Of a stretch of 63,527 nucleotides of DNA, positions 16,402-24,474 are shown piece after piece. The DNA is from an uncultured Oscillospiraceae bacterium (GTDB lineage: Bacteria; Bacillota; Clostridia; Oscillospirales; Oscillospiraceae), in contig CAJUEU010000007.1 of NCBI GenBank assembly GCA_910585735.1, positions 1-63,527 on the forward strand, in the 5' to 3' direction. The stretch's first letter is position 1. The number at the start of each line of letters is the position of its first letter. The notes under the pieces are model-generated. The model was not told the DNA's origin. It saw nothing but the letters and a program-made list of their open reading frames with translations, and did no database searches. The translations under genes and the position numbers were made by a program.

Positions 16402-19173
16402 TTAAAGCGGAATCAACTCGTTACATAACTTGCGAATAACAAAATTTCTATCTTTTCTACACTGGCAGATAATATATTCTTTTGTTGCTTTGCTAATATA
16501 GTCATTCTGATAGGTATCTCTAAGAATTATGTTTTTCACAAAAATATTGCCGTTATCAAAAGCGTGTAGTAATTGACTTTCAACGATGCCTCTATTGTCA
16601 GGATTTTTGGAAAGCAAAATTAATGCACGGATGGCGTACCAGCGAAGATCATTCACTTCAGATGATATTTGACTAACAACATATTGTAAAATGATAGGTT
16701 CTAACTTTAACGGTAATACAGCGCTGGGAGTGTTAGACAAGTAATAATATATAGTTTTACAGATTCTTATGGCAGAAACGCTGTCGTCCTTTGTGTATGG
16801 AAGTATCTCTAATATCTGAGCCCAGTTATTCTCCCCCCAAGTGCTCATTAGTAGAAGTGAAGAAAATTTTACAGCAATCTCAGACAAGTTTGACATAGAG
16901 AAAATACTGGCGCCGCTTTGGATTTCATTTATTTGCAACTTAGCTTTAGCTATGAGATTTTGATTTCCTTTAACTATTTTAGGGTACAAAGTTGAAAGGC
17001 AGAGCAGCAGATCTATTGAAGAACATTTTGTTTCTAATTCTTGAGTATCCAAAAAAATGGTATCCATGGCAACTTTAAATGCCTCATCAAGTGTGTCTAT
17101 GGAAAATTGGAATTCTGGGTGATTAATAATAATTGCTCTAATAATTTCGTGAGGATTATCAGCATAACCATGAAAAGTTCCATTCTTACCTTGTTCGATA
17201 TTTCGAGTCCTTGTTTCTTGAATGTATTTTGAAATGAATTTGGGAATGTCCTCCTCCACATTGGTAGTTGTTTCGAGTTTATAGTCTCCTTCATAAAATT
17301 CTGGCATTTTTTCTGCTATTATTAAATCCAATTTTTTTGTCAGTTCCTGGCTCTGCTTTCGCAGAATTATTATAGCACTATTTAGATAAGCTGTATTATG
17401 GCGAGTTGTATCATCAGAAACACAATTCTCTATTCTCTTAATAAATTCTTCGGCTATAGAAGTGTCCATTCGCTGAATATCTATATGCTGAGAAGAAATT
17501 AATTTGAAAATGTCATCATACCAGCGTTTAAAATTATTGTCAAAATACTTGCAACAGACATCGGCTAATGTGTTGTGGCCAATTCTATGAGAAATGGCCC
17601 CCAGACTTTTTAGAATTGTCGCGCCAATAATATTTGTACGTGACTCAGAAGATATCCATTCATCTATCTCCTGTATTATCTCATCCAATGTTGTAGAAAA
17701 TGTTTGGTCATTCAAAAGATATCCTACAGATTCAATGGCGTACAACTTTGCTGATAATCTCTGATAAGAAATAGGTATATTGTCGCAATAGTCTAAAACA
17801 TCGACCGCCTCATCAGAACTGAGCTTAACAGAAATATCGGGGAATGCACGATTTAAGCCTGCAATTTCTTTTTCAGAACGACTAATTATAGTTTCTTTCA
17901 GCAGGAAAAGCTTGTATTCCCAGTTATCGAATTGACTGCTTAAGAAAAAAGATAATACCTTGACCTGCTTATGCGTCAATATCAGGTGTGTCAACGAACC
18001 ATTGTACATGGCAATAGAATAGGACTGTGCAATCATGTTAATGTATTGCTCGATATTATGGCCAAAATAGATAGTGTACGGAGATTCCGTCTTGTGCTTT
18101 ATGAACTGATTAATATATCTTTCGTAGAGAGTCGCATGTACCCGATCTATTAATGGGTAGTAAAGCTCTTGGTCACTCTCTTGGATTTCTTTTTGGGCCG
18201 CCTCGTCAAGAATAAATTTGTTGAGGCTCTGTCCCAATTCCATCCGCTGGTTGCGCAAATCAATTAATATGTCTTTTATTATCCAATCTGGCATATTCAA
18301 TTCTTTTGCTAAGGAGAGAGCGGACTCTATGGAGGAGATGCAGGATTCAAGGTTGCCGAGATAATACGCTTGAATTGCATCCCATCTCAAAGCAACTACT
18401 TTATAATAGTTGCCCGGTATATTTTTTTCAAGTTCCTTCAAAAAAAGATTTGCGTTGAAATTATGTATTGATTCATGCTCAAAAAGCACTCCAAGGAATC
18501 GCTCACACCAACCATCGAAGTCGCACGTTCTATTCACTACATCGTCACCACGAGCAGTAACTAATTTCAGAAAATACAGTTTGCATTTATCTATATTTTC
18601 TATAACCGACTTCGGTGCGGCTAAAGATGTTTTGACATCTATTAAAGATGCTTCCGCCGTATTGGTTTCGTTTTGCATTTCCATACGGTTTTTACAATAT
18701 TGACGGTAAATGGTGATTATGTCATCAATAAGCCCTTGAGTACTATTCGAAATAAAGTCAGAAAAGGAGTGTATCGTTTTGCTTTTTGCAAAGGTTGCTC
18801 CAGTCAGACTTTTTTGGAGTGGTGTCTTTTCTGCAGACCGTTCATCGCAAAAATAGTAAAGAGATTTTATCCTGTATTTTTTTGCGCAATCTACTTCAGC
18901 CTGTACACCAGAAGGGACTCCATCGGCGTTATCAATTAAAAAGATGCAAACATCACTGTCTTTTAGCTCGCTTAGATAGGCTTGGCCTGCGGTCAATGTT
19001 GATGCTGGTGCATCCTCAAAAAGATATACATCGGCAATACCGGTAGATTCAATGCAGTTTTTAATTTGCTGCCTAACCTCATTATAGTGTTCTTTTCCAT
19101 CTCCGCAGGCCGAACTTACAAAAACATTCAATTTTCGCTTTGGGATTATTGAAATCGGTATGGGCAAATTCAT
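16402..19173 (-). CDS. Large DUF4062/TIR-like protein, candidate defence gene
   Basis: A 923-residue protein encoded in markedly AT-rich DNA, unlike its neighbours. Residues about 10-145 look like a DUF4062 domain (TIR-like fold; KLNVFVSSACGDGKEHYNE at the start, then DVCIFLIDNADG and AEVDCAKKY). The remainder is alpha-helical, with TPR- or HEAT-like character near the C-terminus (WYAIRALILLSKNPDNRG). Family members with this N-terminus occur in signalling and phage-defence contexts, but no enzymatic activity can be claimed. The ATG at 19173 follows AAGGAAGGAG. It stands alone, beside an IS3 transposase and a prophage. Confidence 0.55.
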   Translation of the reverse strand: MNLPIPISIIPKRKLNVFVSSACGDGKEHYNEVRQQIKNCIESTGIADVYLFEDAPASTLTAGQAYLSELKDSDVCIFLIDNADGVPSGVQAEVDCAKKYRIKSLYYFCDERSAEKTPLQKSLTGATFAKSKTIHSFSDFISNSTQGLIDDIITIYRQYCKNRMEMQNETNTAEASLIDVKTSLAAPKSVIENIDKCKLYFLKLVTARGDDVVNRTCDFDGWCERFLGVLFEHESIHNFNANLFLKELEKNIPGNYYKVVALRWDAIQAYYLGNLESCISSIESALSLAKELNMPDWIIKDILIDLRNQRMELGQSLNKFILDEAAQKEIQESDQELYYPLIDRVHATLYERYINQFIKHKTESPYTIYFGHNIEQYINMIAQSYSIAMYNGSLTHLILTHKQVKVLSFFLSSQFDNWEYKLFLLKETIISRSEKEIAGLNRAFPDISVKLSSDEAVDVLDYCDNIPISYQRLSAKLYAIESVGYLLNDQTFSTTLDEIIQEIDEWISSESRTNIIGATILKSLGAISHRIGHNTLADVCCKYFDNNFKRWYDDIFKLISSQHIDIQRMDTSIAEEFIKRIENCVSDDTTRHNTAYLNSAIIILRKQSQELTKKLDLIIAEKMPEFYEGDYKLETTTNVEEDIPKFISKYIQETRTRNIEQGKNGTFHGYADNPHEIIRAIIINHPEFQFSIDTLDEAFKVAMDTIFLDTQELETKCSSIDLLLCLSTLYPKIVKGNQNLIAKAKLQINEIQSGASIFSMSNLSEIAVKFSSLLLMSTWGENNWAQILEILPYTKDDSVSAIRICKTIYYYLSNTPSAVLPLKLEPIILQYVVSQISSEVNDLRWYAIRALILLSKNPDNRGIVESQLLHAFDNGNIFVKNIILRDTYQNDYISKATKEYIICQCRKDRNFVIRKLCNELIPL

Positions 19174-19235
19174 GAGATCTCCTTCCTTTATATGGCCGAC
19201 ACAATAAGGGACCATTTATTCTGAAAGACATATAA

Positions 19236-19264
19236 ATTATACCCCAATGCATAATATTCCGCAA
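19236..19264 (-). promoter_or_regulatory. Promoter of the DUF4062 gene
   Basis: On the minus strand TTGCGG (19259-19264), a 17-base spacer and TATAAT (19236-19241). It lies about 65 bases before the start codon, so the gene looks transcribable on its own. Confidence 0.65.
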
Positions 19265-19269
19265 CTTAA

Positions 19270-20560
19270 TTCTATTGGCTACAATTTGACTCTGCTATAA
19301 TGGTTATAGTGCTAAAAAGGAGTTGAGTTTATGCCTACCGCATACCCCGCCACATTCAAAGTAAAGGTAATCCGTCGCTATGAAAAAGGCGAATCCATCA
19401 AGGCCCTCAGCGAAGAATTACATATCTCTCAAAGCACTCTCTACCACTGGCGCAAAGAGTATTGCTCGATCAAGGCACCCAACCGCACCTACACCCCCGC
19501 CGAATTTGATGCCATCTCCCGTCGCCTTCAAAAGCTGGAGCATCACATGGAGATCATCCGCCAGACCGGGTATCTGTCCAGCGTGCCATTGCAGAAAAAG
19601 CTTGCCACCCTTGAGGAACTCTACAATCGGGCGGGTAATCCCTACAGTGTCCATGAACTGTGTGATGCCCTTAATGTGGCAAGGGGAACCTTCTATAACC
19701 ACATCTTCCGTCGAGCAAACCGAAGCAAGTATCAAGAGGAACAAGCCCAACTGATGTTGAAAATCAAGCAGGTGTTTGATGACAGCGAACAGCGCTTTGG
19801 CGCGAAAAAGATTCACATCGTTCTGGCTGATAGTGGCATCCATGTCAGCACAAAACGAATTTCCACCATCATGCAGGAGTTGGGACTATACAGCGTCCGA
19901 ACAGACGCCAAAAAGCAGTTCAAGCGGAAACAGCAATATGCAAAACAAAATCTGCTGAAACGGGAGTTTTCAGCAGACCATCCAAATCAGATATGGGTCA
20001 GTGATATTACATACTTCAAAGTCAAAAGCTATTGGGTCTACTTCTGCATCATCTTGGATCTATACTCGCGTAAAATCATTGGCTGGCGGGTATCCAAACA
20101 CATGAGCACACATTTGGTCACAGCAACCTTCAAGGCCACTTATCAAGAACGGGGTCGACCGCAGAACCTGACCTTTCATAGTGACCGTGGTAGTCAGTAT
20201 GTTTCAAAGACACTGACTGGGTTATTTCAACAGTGCGGTGTGAAGCAGTCCTTTTCAGCTACAGCCAGACCATTGGATAATGCCGTAGCTGAGACTTTCT
20301 TTTCTTCCTTCAAACGGGAGGAGGCTTACCGTAAAGATTATACTTCTGAACAGCACTTCCGTAGGAGCGTGGAGGAGTATGTTCGGTTCTATAATGAGGT
20401 GCGTCCTCACCAGACACTAAACTACAAGACACCGCAGGCATTTGAGGATACGTACAAGTCTGTTTTATCGGAAAGTGGTGTCTAAATAGCCGTTTTGCGT
20501 AGAAATATTAGTTTTGCGTTTGGAACGTTTTGCGAAAGTAGTGTTCTGATATGAAAAATT
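19270..20560 (+). mobile_element. IS3-type insertion sequence (ends approximate)
   Basis: The transposase gene at 19331-20485 defines the element. No clear terminal inverted repeats or target duplication were found, so the ends are estimates. Downstream of the gene GTTTTGCG occurs three times (20492-20499, 20511-20518, 20527-20534), which may be transposase binding repeats at the right end. Confidence 0.55.
19331..20485 (+). CDS. IS3-family transposase, single-frame
   Basis: A 384-residue transposase with an N-terminal helix-turn-helix (SIKALSEELHISQSTLYHWR, about 19-38), an HTH_21 linker and a DDE integrase core. The catalytic residues are visible as VSDITYF (D), HSDRGSQY (D) and DNAVAETFFSSFK (E). 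Many IS3 elements need a frameshift to join OrfA and OrfB; here both parts lie in one frame. All key residues are present, so it appears active. TATAAT at 19296-19301 with TTGGCT 15 bases upstream could be its promoter. Confidence 0.9.
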   Translation: MPTAYPATFKVKVIRRYEKGESIKALSEELHISQSTLYHWRKEYCSIKAPNRTYTPAEFDAISRRLQKLEHHMEIIRQTGYLSSVPLQKKLATLEELYNRAGNPYSVHELCDALNVARGTFYNHIFRRANRSKYQEEQAQLMLKIKQVFDDSEQRFGAKKIHIVLADSGIHVSTKRISTIMQELGLYSVRTDAKKQFKRKQQYAKQNLLKREFSADHPNQIWVSDITYFKVKSYWVYFCIILDLYSRKIIGWRVSKHMSTHLVTATFKATYQERGRPQNLTFHSDRGSQYVSKTLTGLFQQCGVKQSFSATARPLDNAVAETFFSSFKREEAYRKDYTSEQHFRRSVEEYVRFYNEVRPHQTLNYKTPQAFEDTYKSVLSESGV

Positions 20561-20568
20561 GGAAAGCC

Positions 20569-22191
20569 TTATATTGCAATGTTTTCCGGATATGACAAGT
20601 CCCGCTTTTCGATAAAATGGTTCGAAAAGCGGGACCCATTCACCGGGCCGCTGTCGCCGACGCCTTCTATGAAGGCCAGATCCACCGTGTTGTCCCGGCC
20701 GCTGAAGTTCAGGGCCAGCTTTACATGGTCGTCGTAGAGATAGACCGAGTTCACAAACGTGTTGACCAGCTTCTCACGGAAGGCCGGGTCGTTCAGATCC
20801 CCATGCCGGAAACCTTCGAGCCAGTATATGATCCGCTCCCGGGCGTAGGTGGGCCGCAGCGCCTTTTCTGTATCTATGGCGTCGGTCAGCTTCTTCACCT
20901 GGCCCTCCAGCTCCACCAGGCGGGCCTTCGTCCCTTCGGTGATGATCCCGGCCTCTATGGCGGCCATCATGTTGTCCCGGGCGGTGGTCGCCTGCTTCAG
21001 TTGCGCCTTCAGGGCGGCGATGGTCCCGTCGTCCCGGTGGCGCCGCTGGTAGTCCACCACGCTGTCAGCCATCCATTCGATGACGCTGTCCTTCAGGATG
21101 ACCCCCATGGCCAGCCGGCAAACCTGATCTTCTATCCAGTCCCGCCGGACATTCTTCTTTTGGCACTTATGGTCCACCCGCCGCCCTTGACAGGCATAAT
21201 AATGGTGCCTTTCTCCACTCTTGCCTGTGCCGCTGATTCCCACCATAGGAGACCCGCAGCGGCCGCAAAATAGCTTCCCGGTGAGCAGATAATCGGCCCG
21301 CCGAGCGGGACGGCCCTGGGGGTGCTTTTTCGTCTGGAGCTGCCGCTGGGCGACAAGCCATTCTTCCCTGCTGATTATCATGGGAACACCCCCTTCTACC
21401 CTGACATCGCCGTAAATGTAGACGCCGGTGTATCTTTCATTCTTTAGGAGCCGGTGGAAGCTGCCCTTGTTCCATTGTCCGCCGGTGGCCGTGACAATGC
21501 CCCGCCGGTTGAGATCTTCGGCGATGGCCGAGAATTGCCACCCGGCCAGGAAGCGGTCGAAGATCTCTTTCACGATGGGCGCCCGGTCGGGGTCCAGCTC
21601 CAGGCGGTAGTCCTCCCCCCGGCGGTAGCCGAAGGGGATGGAGCCGGTCACCATGCAATTCGCCGCATTGTACGCCAGGCCCCGCTTTATGTCTTCGGCC
21701 ATGGCCACGCTTCTGTATTCGGCGTCACCCTCCAGCATGGCCTCCAGCAAGATCCCTTCCGGGCCGGCCGGTATATCCTCCTGGGAGTACAGACAACGGA
21801 CCCCGCACTTCTTCAGTTTTGCCTTGTAGATGGCGGCGTCATACCTGTTCCGGGCGAAGCGGTCATTCTTCCAGGTCACAACGAAGGCCCACCCAAGGTT
21901 TTCGGCATCCCGCAGCATACGGTGGAAATCTGGCCGGCGGTCGGTCCGGCCGGTGAGGTGCCGGTCGGCGTAGCAGGCCACAATATAGATATTTTGCCGG
22001 GCGGCATATCGCAGGCAATCATCCACCTGCTGCCGGATGCTGACCTCCCGCTGGGAGTGGGAGCTGTACCTGGCGTAAATGACCCCGAGGGCCGACGCCG
22101 TCGCCCGGTCTATCATGTTCATGGATATGTCGAAATCGGGGCCGTCATCCGCCCCCATGGTCAGCGCCGCCTTCGGCCTTTTCTTTGCCAC
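20569..22191 (-). CDS. int: Large serine recombinase (phage integrase)
   Basis: A 540-residue serine integrase. The catalytic domain (about 35-180) has GVIYARYSSHSQ with the nucleophilic Ser and the VVTWKNDRFARNRYD segment. A recombinase domain (about 195-300) is followed by a zinc ribbon (LFCGRCGSPM then YYACQGRR... C, about 310-345) and a coiled-coil C-terminus. It would integrate and excise the prophage. GTG start follows GGAGGTGACGAC. Oddly, about residues 519-531 are encoded by a hairpin repeat also found after tRNA-Leu (62684-62732), so the last ~20 residues may derive from the attachment site. Confidence 0.92.
   Translation of the reverse strand: MAKKRPKAALTMGADDGPDFDISMNMIDRATASALGVIYARYSSHSQREVSIRQQVDDCLRYAARQNIYIVACYADRHLTGRTDRRPDFHRMLRDAENLGWAFVVTWKNDRFARNRYDAAIYKAKLKKCGVRCLYSQEDIPAGPEGILLEAMLEGDAEYRSVAMAEDIKRGLAYNAANCMVTGSIPFGYRRGEDYRLELDPDRAPIVKEIFDRFLAGWQFSAIAEDLNRRGIVTATGGQWNKGSFHRLLKNERYTGVYIYGDVRVEGGVPMIISREEWLVAQRQLQTKKHPQGRPARRADYLLTGKLFCGRCGSPMVGISGTGKSGERHHYYACQGRRVDHKCQKKNVRRDWIEDQVCRLAMGVILKDSVIEWMADSVVDYQRRHRDDGTIAALKAQLKQATTARDNMMAAIEAGIITEGTKARLVELEGQVKKLTDAIDTEKALRPTYARERIIYWLEGFRHGDLNDPAFREKLVNTFVNSVYLYDDHVKLALNFSGRDNTVDLAFIEGVGDSGPVNGSRFSNHFIEKRDLSYPENIAI
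20599..20635. repeat. Hairpin repeat copy inside the integrase 3' end
   Basis: A 14-bp stem (20599-20612 with 20622-20635) and 9-base loop within the last codons of int. Its reverse complement closely matches the terminator hairpin after tRNA-Leu at 62684-62732, including the loop length and much of the loop sequence. Confidence 0.7.
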
Positions 22192-22239
22192 GTCGTCACC
22201 TCCTCCACCATTTTGTTGACGCCACCAAGATGGTCCAAT

Positions 22240-22755
22240 TCACCGGGCCAGCGAAATGTTGAGCCGGACACCGACGCCATCGACGGCGGAGACTTCAGCG
22301 CTGACGCTGTCGTCACGCTTCAGAAAATCATAGACCATCTTCTTCAGCCGACCCCGGTATAAATAGCCGATATGCTGGCCGCCAACATAAACGGCCACGG
22401 CCTGGGGGTCGGCTTCGTTGTCCTCCTCCAGCTTCAGATCGGCGTCATCGCCGACATCCACCAGGGAGAGGTCCGGGTCCATGTCCCGGAGGATGCAGAC
22501 GTCCACGCCGCTGTACTGGTATTCGCCAGAGCGGCCGGCGCCGGAAGTCCCGGCTTCCTCCATTTTTGCGTGGACCCTGGCCAGCGCCGCAGCGGTCGCT
22601 TCCTGTTCCTTCTGCTCCCGCAGGGCGGCCCCCTCCTCCCCCTTGCGACGAAGGGCGAGGAAGAGGAGGACAAAGCCGACCGGGAAGAACAGGACGAGGA
22701 ACACCACGCCCAGGATCGCCAAGGTTTTCGAGGACATCTTTTTCTTTTCCACCAT
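22240..22755 (-). CDS. Membrane-anchored HIRAN-like protein
   Basis: A 171-residue protein with an N-terminal transmembrane helix (about 10-33, LAILGVVFLVLFFPVGFVLL), a charged linker, and a C-terminal domain from about residue 95 whose core (EDNEADPQAVAVYVGGQ, then IGYLYRGRL) resembles a HIRAN domain, which in other proteins binds DNA ends. Membrane attachment of such a domain is unusual. It lies between the repressor and the integrase on the same strand and is probably co-transcribed with them as a lysogeny gene. The ATG follows AGGAGGG. Confidence 0.55.
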   Translation of the reverse strand: MVEKKKMSSKTLAILGVVFLVLFFPVGFVLLFLALRRKGEEGAALREQKEQEATAAALARVHAKMEEAGTSGAGRSGEYQYSGVDVCILRDMDPDLSLVDVGDDADLKLEEDNEADPQAVAVYVGGQHIGYLYRGRLKKMVYDFLKRDDSVSAEVSAVDGVGVRLNISLAR

Positions 22756-22764
22756 CAAACCCTC

Positions 22765-23154
22765 CTATTGTGCATTTTTATGTACCAGTCCAGCCGAATC
22801 AGTTTTTATATATCGCCCGGAGGCCACCAGGTCGGCGGCGTAGTCCAGCAGCTTCTCCCGGCCTTCGTCGTTCAGCTGCTCCAGGGAGCCACGGAGAAAC
22901 TTCAAATCCTCTTCGAGCTGCGAAACCTCTGGATCTTCGCCGAGCGGGTGGTCGGTCCACCCGCAAATATATGCAGGGGAAACGCCGAGACAATCGGCGA
23001 GCTTCTTAATTTTGTCCCTCTTCATACTTGCAATTTGCCCGGTCTCCCACTTTCTAACGGTGCTACGGCCTACGCCGACCGCCTGGCCAACATCTTCGAG
23101 GGTAAGACCTTTTTCTTTGCGAAGGTCAAAAAGCCGCTTTCCCAAGTCCACCAT
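22765..23154 (-). CDS. Phage repressor, XRE family (CI-like)
   Basis: A 129-residue protein with an N-terminal XRE helix-turn-helix (LTLEDVGQAVGVGRSTVRKWE, about 16-36) and a C-terminal coiled region likely to mediate dimerisation; no peptidase domain is present. Start ATG 23154 has a GGAGG site 8 bases upstream. It is divergent from the small Cro-like gene at 23344, with repeated GTGTC operators between them, the normal lysogeny switch layout. Confidence 0.8.
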   Translation of the reverse strand: MVDLGKRLFDLRKEKGLTLEDVGQAVGVGRSTVRKWETGQIASMKRDKIKKLADCLGVSPAYICGWTDHPLGEDPEVSQLEEDLKFLRGSLEQLNDEGREKLLDYAADLVASGRYIKTDSAGLVHKNAQ

Positions 23155-23184
23155 GGTGAAAACCTCCATTCGTTTGGTAAGGTC

Positions 23185-23213
23185 ATTATATAGTGATGGT
23201 GTCGTATTTGCAA
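23185..23213 (-). promoter_or_regulatory. Leftward lysogenic promoter (repressor-integrase)
   Basis: On the minus strand TTGCAA (23208-23213), a 17-base spacer and TATAAT (23185-23190). A GTGTC operator half-site (23199-23203) lies within the spacer, so the repressor could control its own gene. Confidence 0.7.
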
Positions 23214-23262
23214 CAACTATTTTCACATTTTAGAAAAAAGTGTCGTAAAAGAGAAAAAAGGC

Positions 23263-23292
23263 TTGACAGGTGTATGGGGGATGTGATATTCT
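23263..23292 (+). promoter_or_regulatory. Rightward early promoter
   Basis: TTGACA (23263-23268), an 18-base spacer and TATTCT (23287-23292). A palindromic operator begins four bases after the -10 box, so repressor binding would block it. Confidence 0.65.
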
Positions 23293-23296
23293 TTGT

Positions 23297-23312
23297 GTGT
23301 CCTAAAAGACAC
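23297..23312. promoter_or_regulatory. Repressor operator, copy 1
   Basis: The palindrome GTGTC-CTAAAA-GACAC. Related sites occur at 23240-23253 (GTGTCGTAAAAGAG) and 23199-23203, and an identical copy lies at 23542-23557. Confidence 0.7.
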
Positions 23313-23343
23313 AGCAGAAAAACCCAGGAAAGGAAGCAGTCAA

Positions 23344-23550
23344 ATGAACAAAAACCGGCAGGAGTACGAAATGAAGGACCGAGGCGTGAGCGTGGACGAG
23401 CTTTGCGCCGCTGTTGAAATCAGCAGATCCGCATATTACAGGAAAATCAGCGGGAAGTCGGAGTTCACGCAGGGGGAAATCCAGAAGATCGTGGACTACC
23501 TGGGGCTGGCGTCCCCAATGGGGATTTTTTTTGCAGAGAAAGTGTCCTAA
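23344..23550 (+). CDS. Cro-like XRE regulator
   Basis: A 68-residue helix-turn-helix protein (VSVDELCAAVEISRSAYYRK, about 15-34), the first rightward gene after the repressor. By position it should act as Cro or an early regulator. The start follows AGGAAAGGAAGCAG. Its stop codon lies inside the second GTGTCCTAAAAGACAC operator, so the regulator's own binding would fall directly at the gene's end. Confidence 0.7.
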   Translation: MNKNRQEYEMKDRGVSVDELCAAVEISRSAYYRKISGKSEFTQGEIQKIVDYLGLASPMGIFFAEKVS

Positions 23551-23557
23551 AAGACAC
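23542..23557. promoter_or_regulatory. Repressor operator, copy 2
   Basis: An identical copy of the GTGTC-CTAAAA-GACAC palindrome, overlapping the stop codon of the Cro-like gene and 21 bases before the next gene. Confidence 0.65.
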
Positions 23558-23577
23558 AACAACAAGGAGGAAATACC

Positions 23578-23784
23578 ATGATAAAAACCTACAACGACTT
23601 CTACGGAAACCACGCCACCATCCGGGTGGCCAAGAGCGGCGGCGCCAGGCTGACCATCCGGGGCGCCGGGGCAAAGCTGATCTACGCCAAGACCTACAAG
23701 ACCGAGCGGGGAGCCCGGATCGCCATGGGCCGCCTGTCCGATGGATGGACCCCGAGAGGGGCCACGAAGGGGGCGGTGGCGTGA
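23578..23784 (+). CDS. Small early phage protein, unknown
   Basis: A 68-residue basic protein not recognised as any family. It is rich in Gly, Arg and Lys. The start follows an ideal AAGGAGGAAATACC site, so expression is likely. Its stop overlaps the GTG start of the Tad2-like gene by four bases (GTGA), so the two are translationally coupled. Confidence 0.6.
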   Translation: MIKTYNDFYGNHATIRVAKSGGARLTIRGAGAKLIYAKTYKTERGARIAMGRLSDGWTPRGATKGAVA

Positions 23785-24257
23785 ACATCCAGAGTGCGAC
23801 GAAGAAGGCCGCCGAGATCGGCGGGGTTATCTACCGACGCAGCTGGGGCCAGTGTACCGGTGATCCTGTGGTGATTATCCCGGGCTACGGCCCGGAATGC
23901 TGCCAGATGGCCCACCTGACCGCTGACGGGCTGAAGGACAAGGCCCCCAGATGGCAGCCCCAGCAGGACGACCTGGTGGCCGACGACTGGATGGCCGTCA
24001 GAAACCTGAAGGAGTTGGAGGCCGCCCAGCGGGTCCCGTTCACGCCAATGCCCGGGAAGATATACCACAACAGGGGCGGCGGGGAGTTCAGATGCTTGAA
24101 ATGCCTGGGACCCCTACACCACGCCGTCATGCAGAACACGGCCAGCGGGTGGGTGCTGAACGCCCACGGCTGCGGGATATACCCGGACGAGACCATCGAC
24201 TGGGACTATTCGAGCGGGGGCCACTTCCCGGGAAAAGACGGCGAGGTGGGAAGCTGA
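23781..24257 (+). CDS. DUF2829/Tad2-like protein with a Cys/His tail
   Basis: A 158-residue protein. Residues about 4-82 match the shape of DUF2829 (Thoeris anti-defence 2): an Ala-rich helix (SATKKAAEIGGVIYRRSW), a variable strand region, then WQPQQDDLVADDW, the family's hallmark ending. Tad2 proteins sequester the nucleotide signal made by TIR proteins of Thoeris. A C-terminal extension (about 100-150) has CLKC, paired His and a further Cys, possibly a zinc site, which typical Tad2 proteins lack. The GTG start overlaps the preceding gene's stop. Anti-defence function is inferred. Confidence 0.6.
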   Translation: MNIQSATKKAAEIGGVIYRRSWGQCTGDPVVIIPGYGPECCQMAHLTADGLKDKAPRWQPQQDDLVADDWMAVRNLKELEAAQRVPFTPMPGKIYHNRGGGEFRCLKCLGPLHHAVMQNTASGWVLNAHGCGIYPDETIDWDYSSGGHFPGKDGEVGS

Positions 24258-24258
24258 A

Positions 24259-24474
24259 ATGGTGAAATACTTTTGCGACCTGTGCGGTGGCGAGATCATA
24301 GGCGGCTGCAACCGGGGGACGCACCTGGGCTTTAACAGCTTCGGGGTGAGCGGTGGCCCGCATGGCGTCGAATACCACCTACATCCTGACTGTGCCAGGG
24401 TCCTAATCGGACGGCTGGACAAGATGATGAAGCTGAAGCGGGAGCCGGAAGACGCCGGGGAGGTGGAAAAATGA
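24259..24474 (+). CDS. Small zinc-ribbon-like phage protein
   Basis: A 71-residue protein with CDLCGGEI near the N-terminus and HPDC around residue 45, a likely zinc site. Function unknown. It follows the Tad2-like gene by one base and overlaps the next gene (ATGA), within one early operon. Confidence 0.6.
   Translation: MVKYFCDLCGGEIIGGCNRGTHLGFNSFGVSGGPHGVEYHLHPDCARVLIGRLDKMMKLKREPEDAGEVEK

Noticed and set aside
19216..19330. Terminal inverted repeats of the IS3 element
   Set aside because: Left and right flanks were compared by eye; no convincing match beyond short CGCAA stretches.
20486..20640. tmRNA 3' copy or other attL core at the left prophage end
   Set aside because: Compared by eye with the ssrA 3' end; no matching stretch was found.
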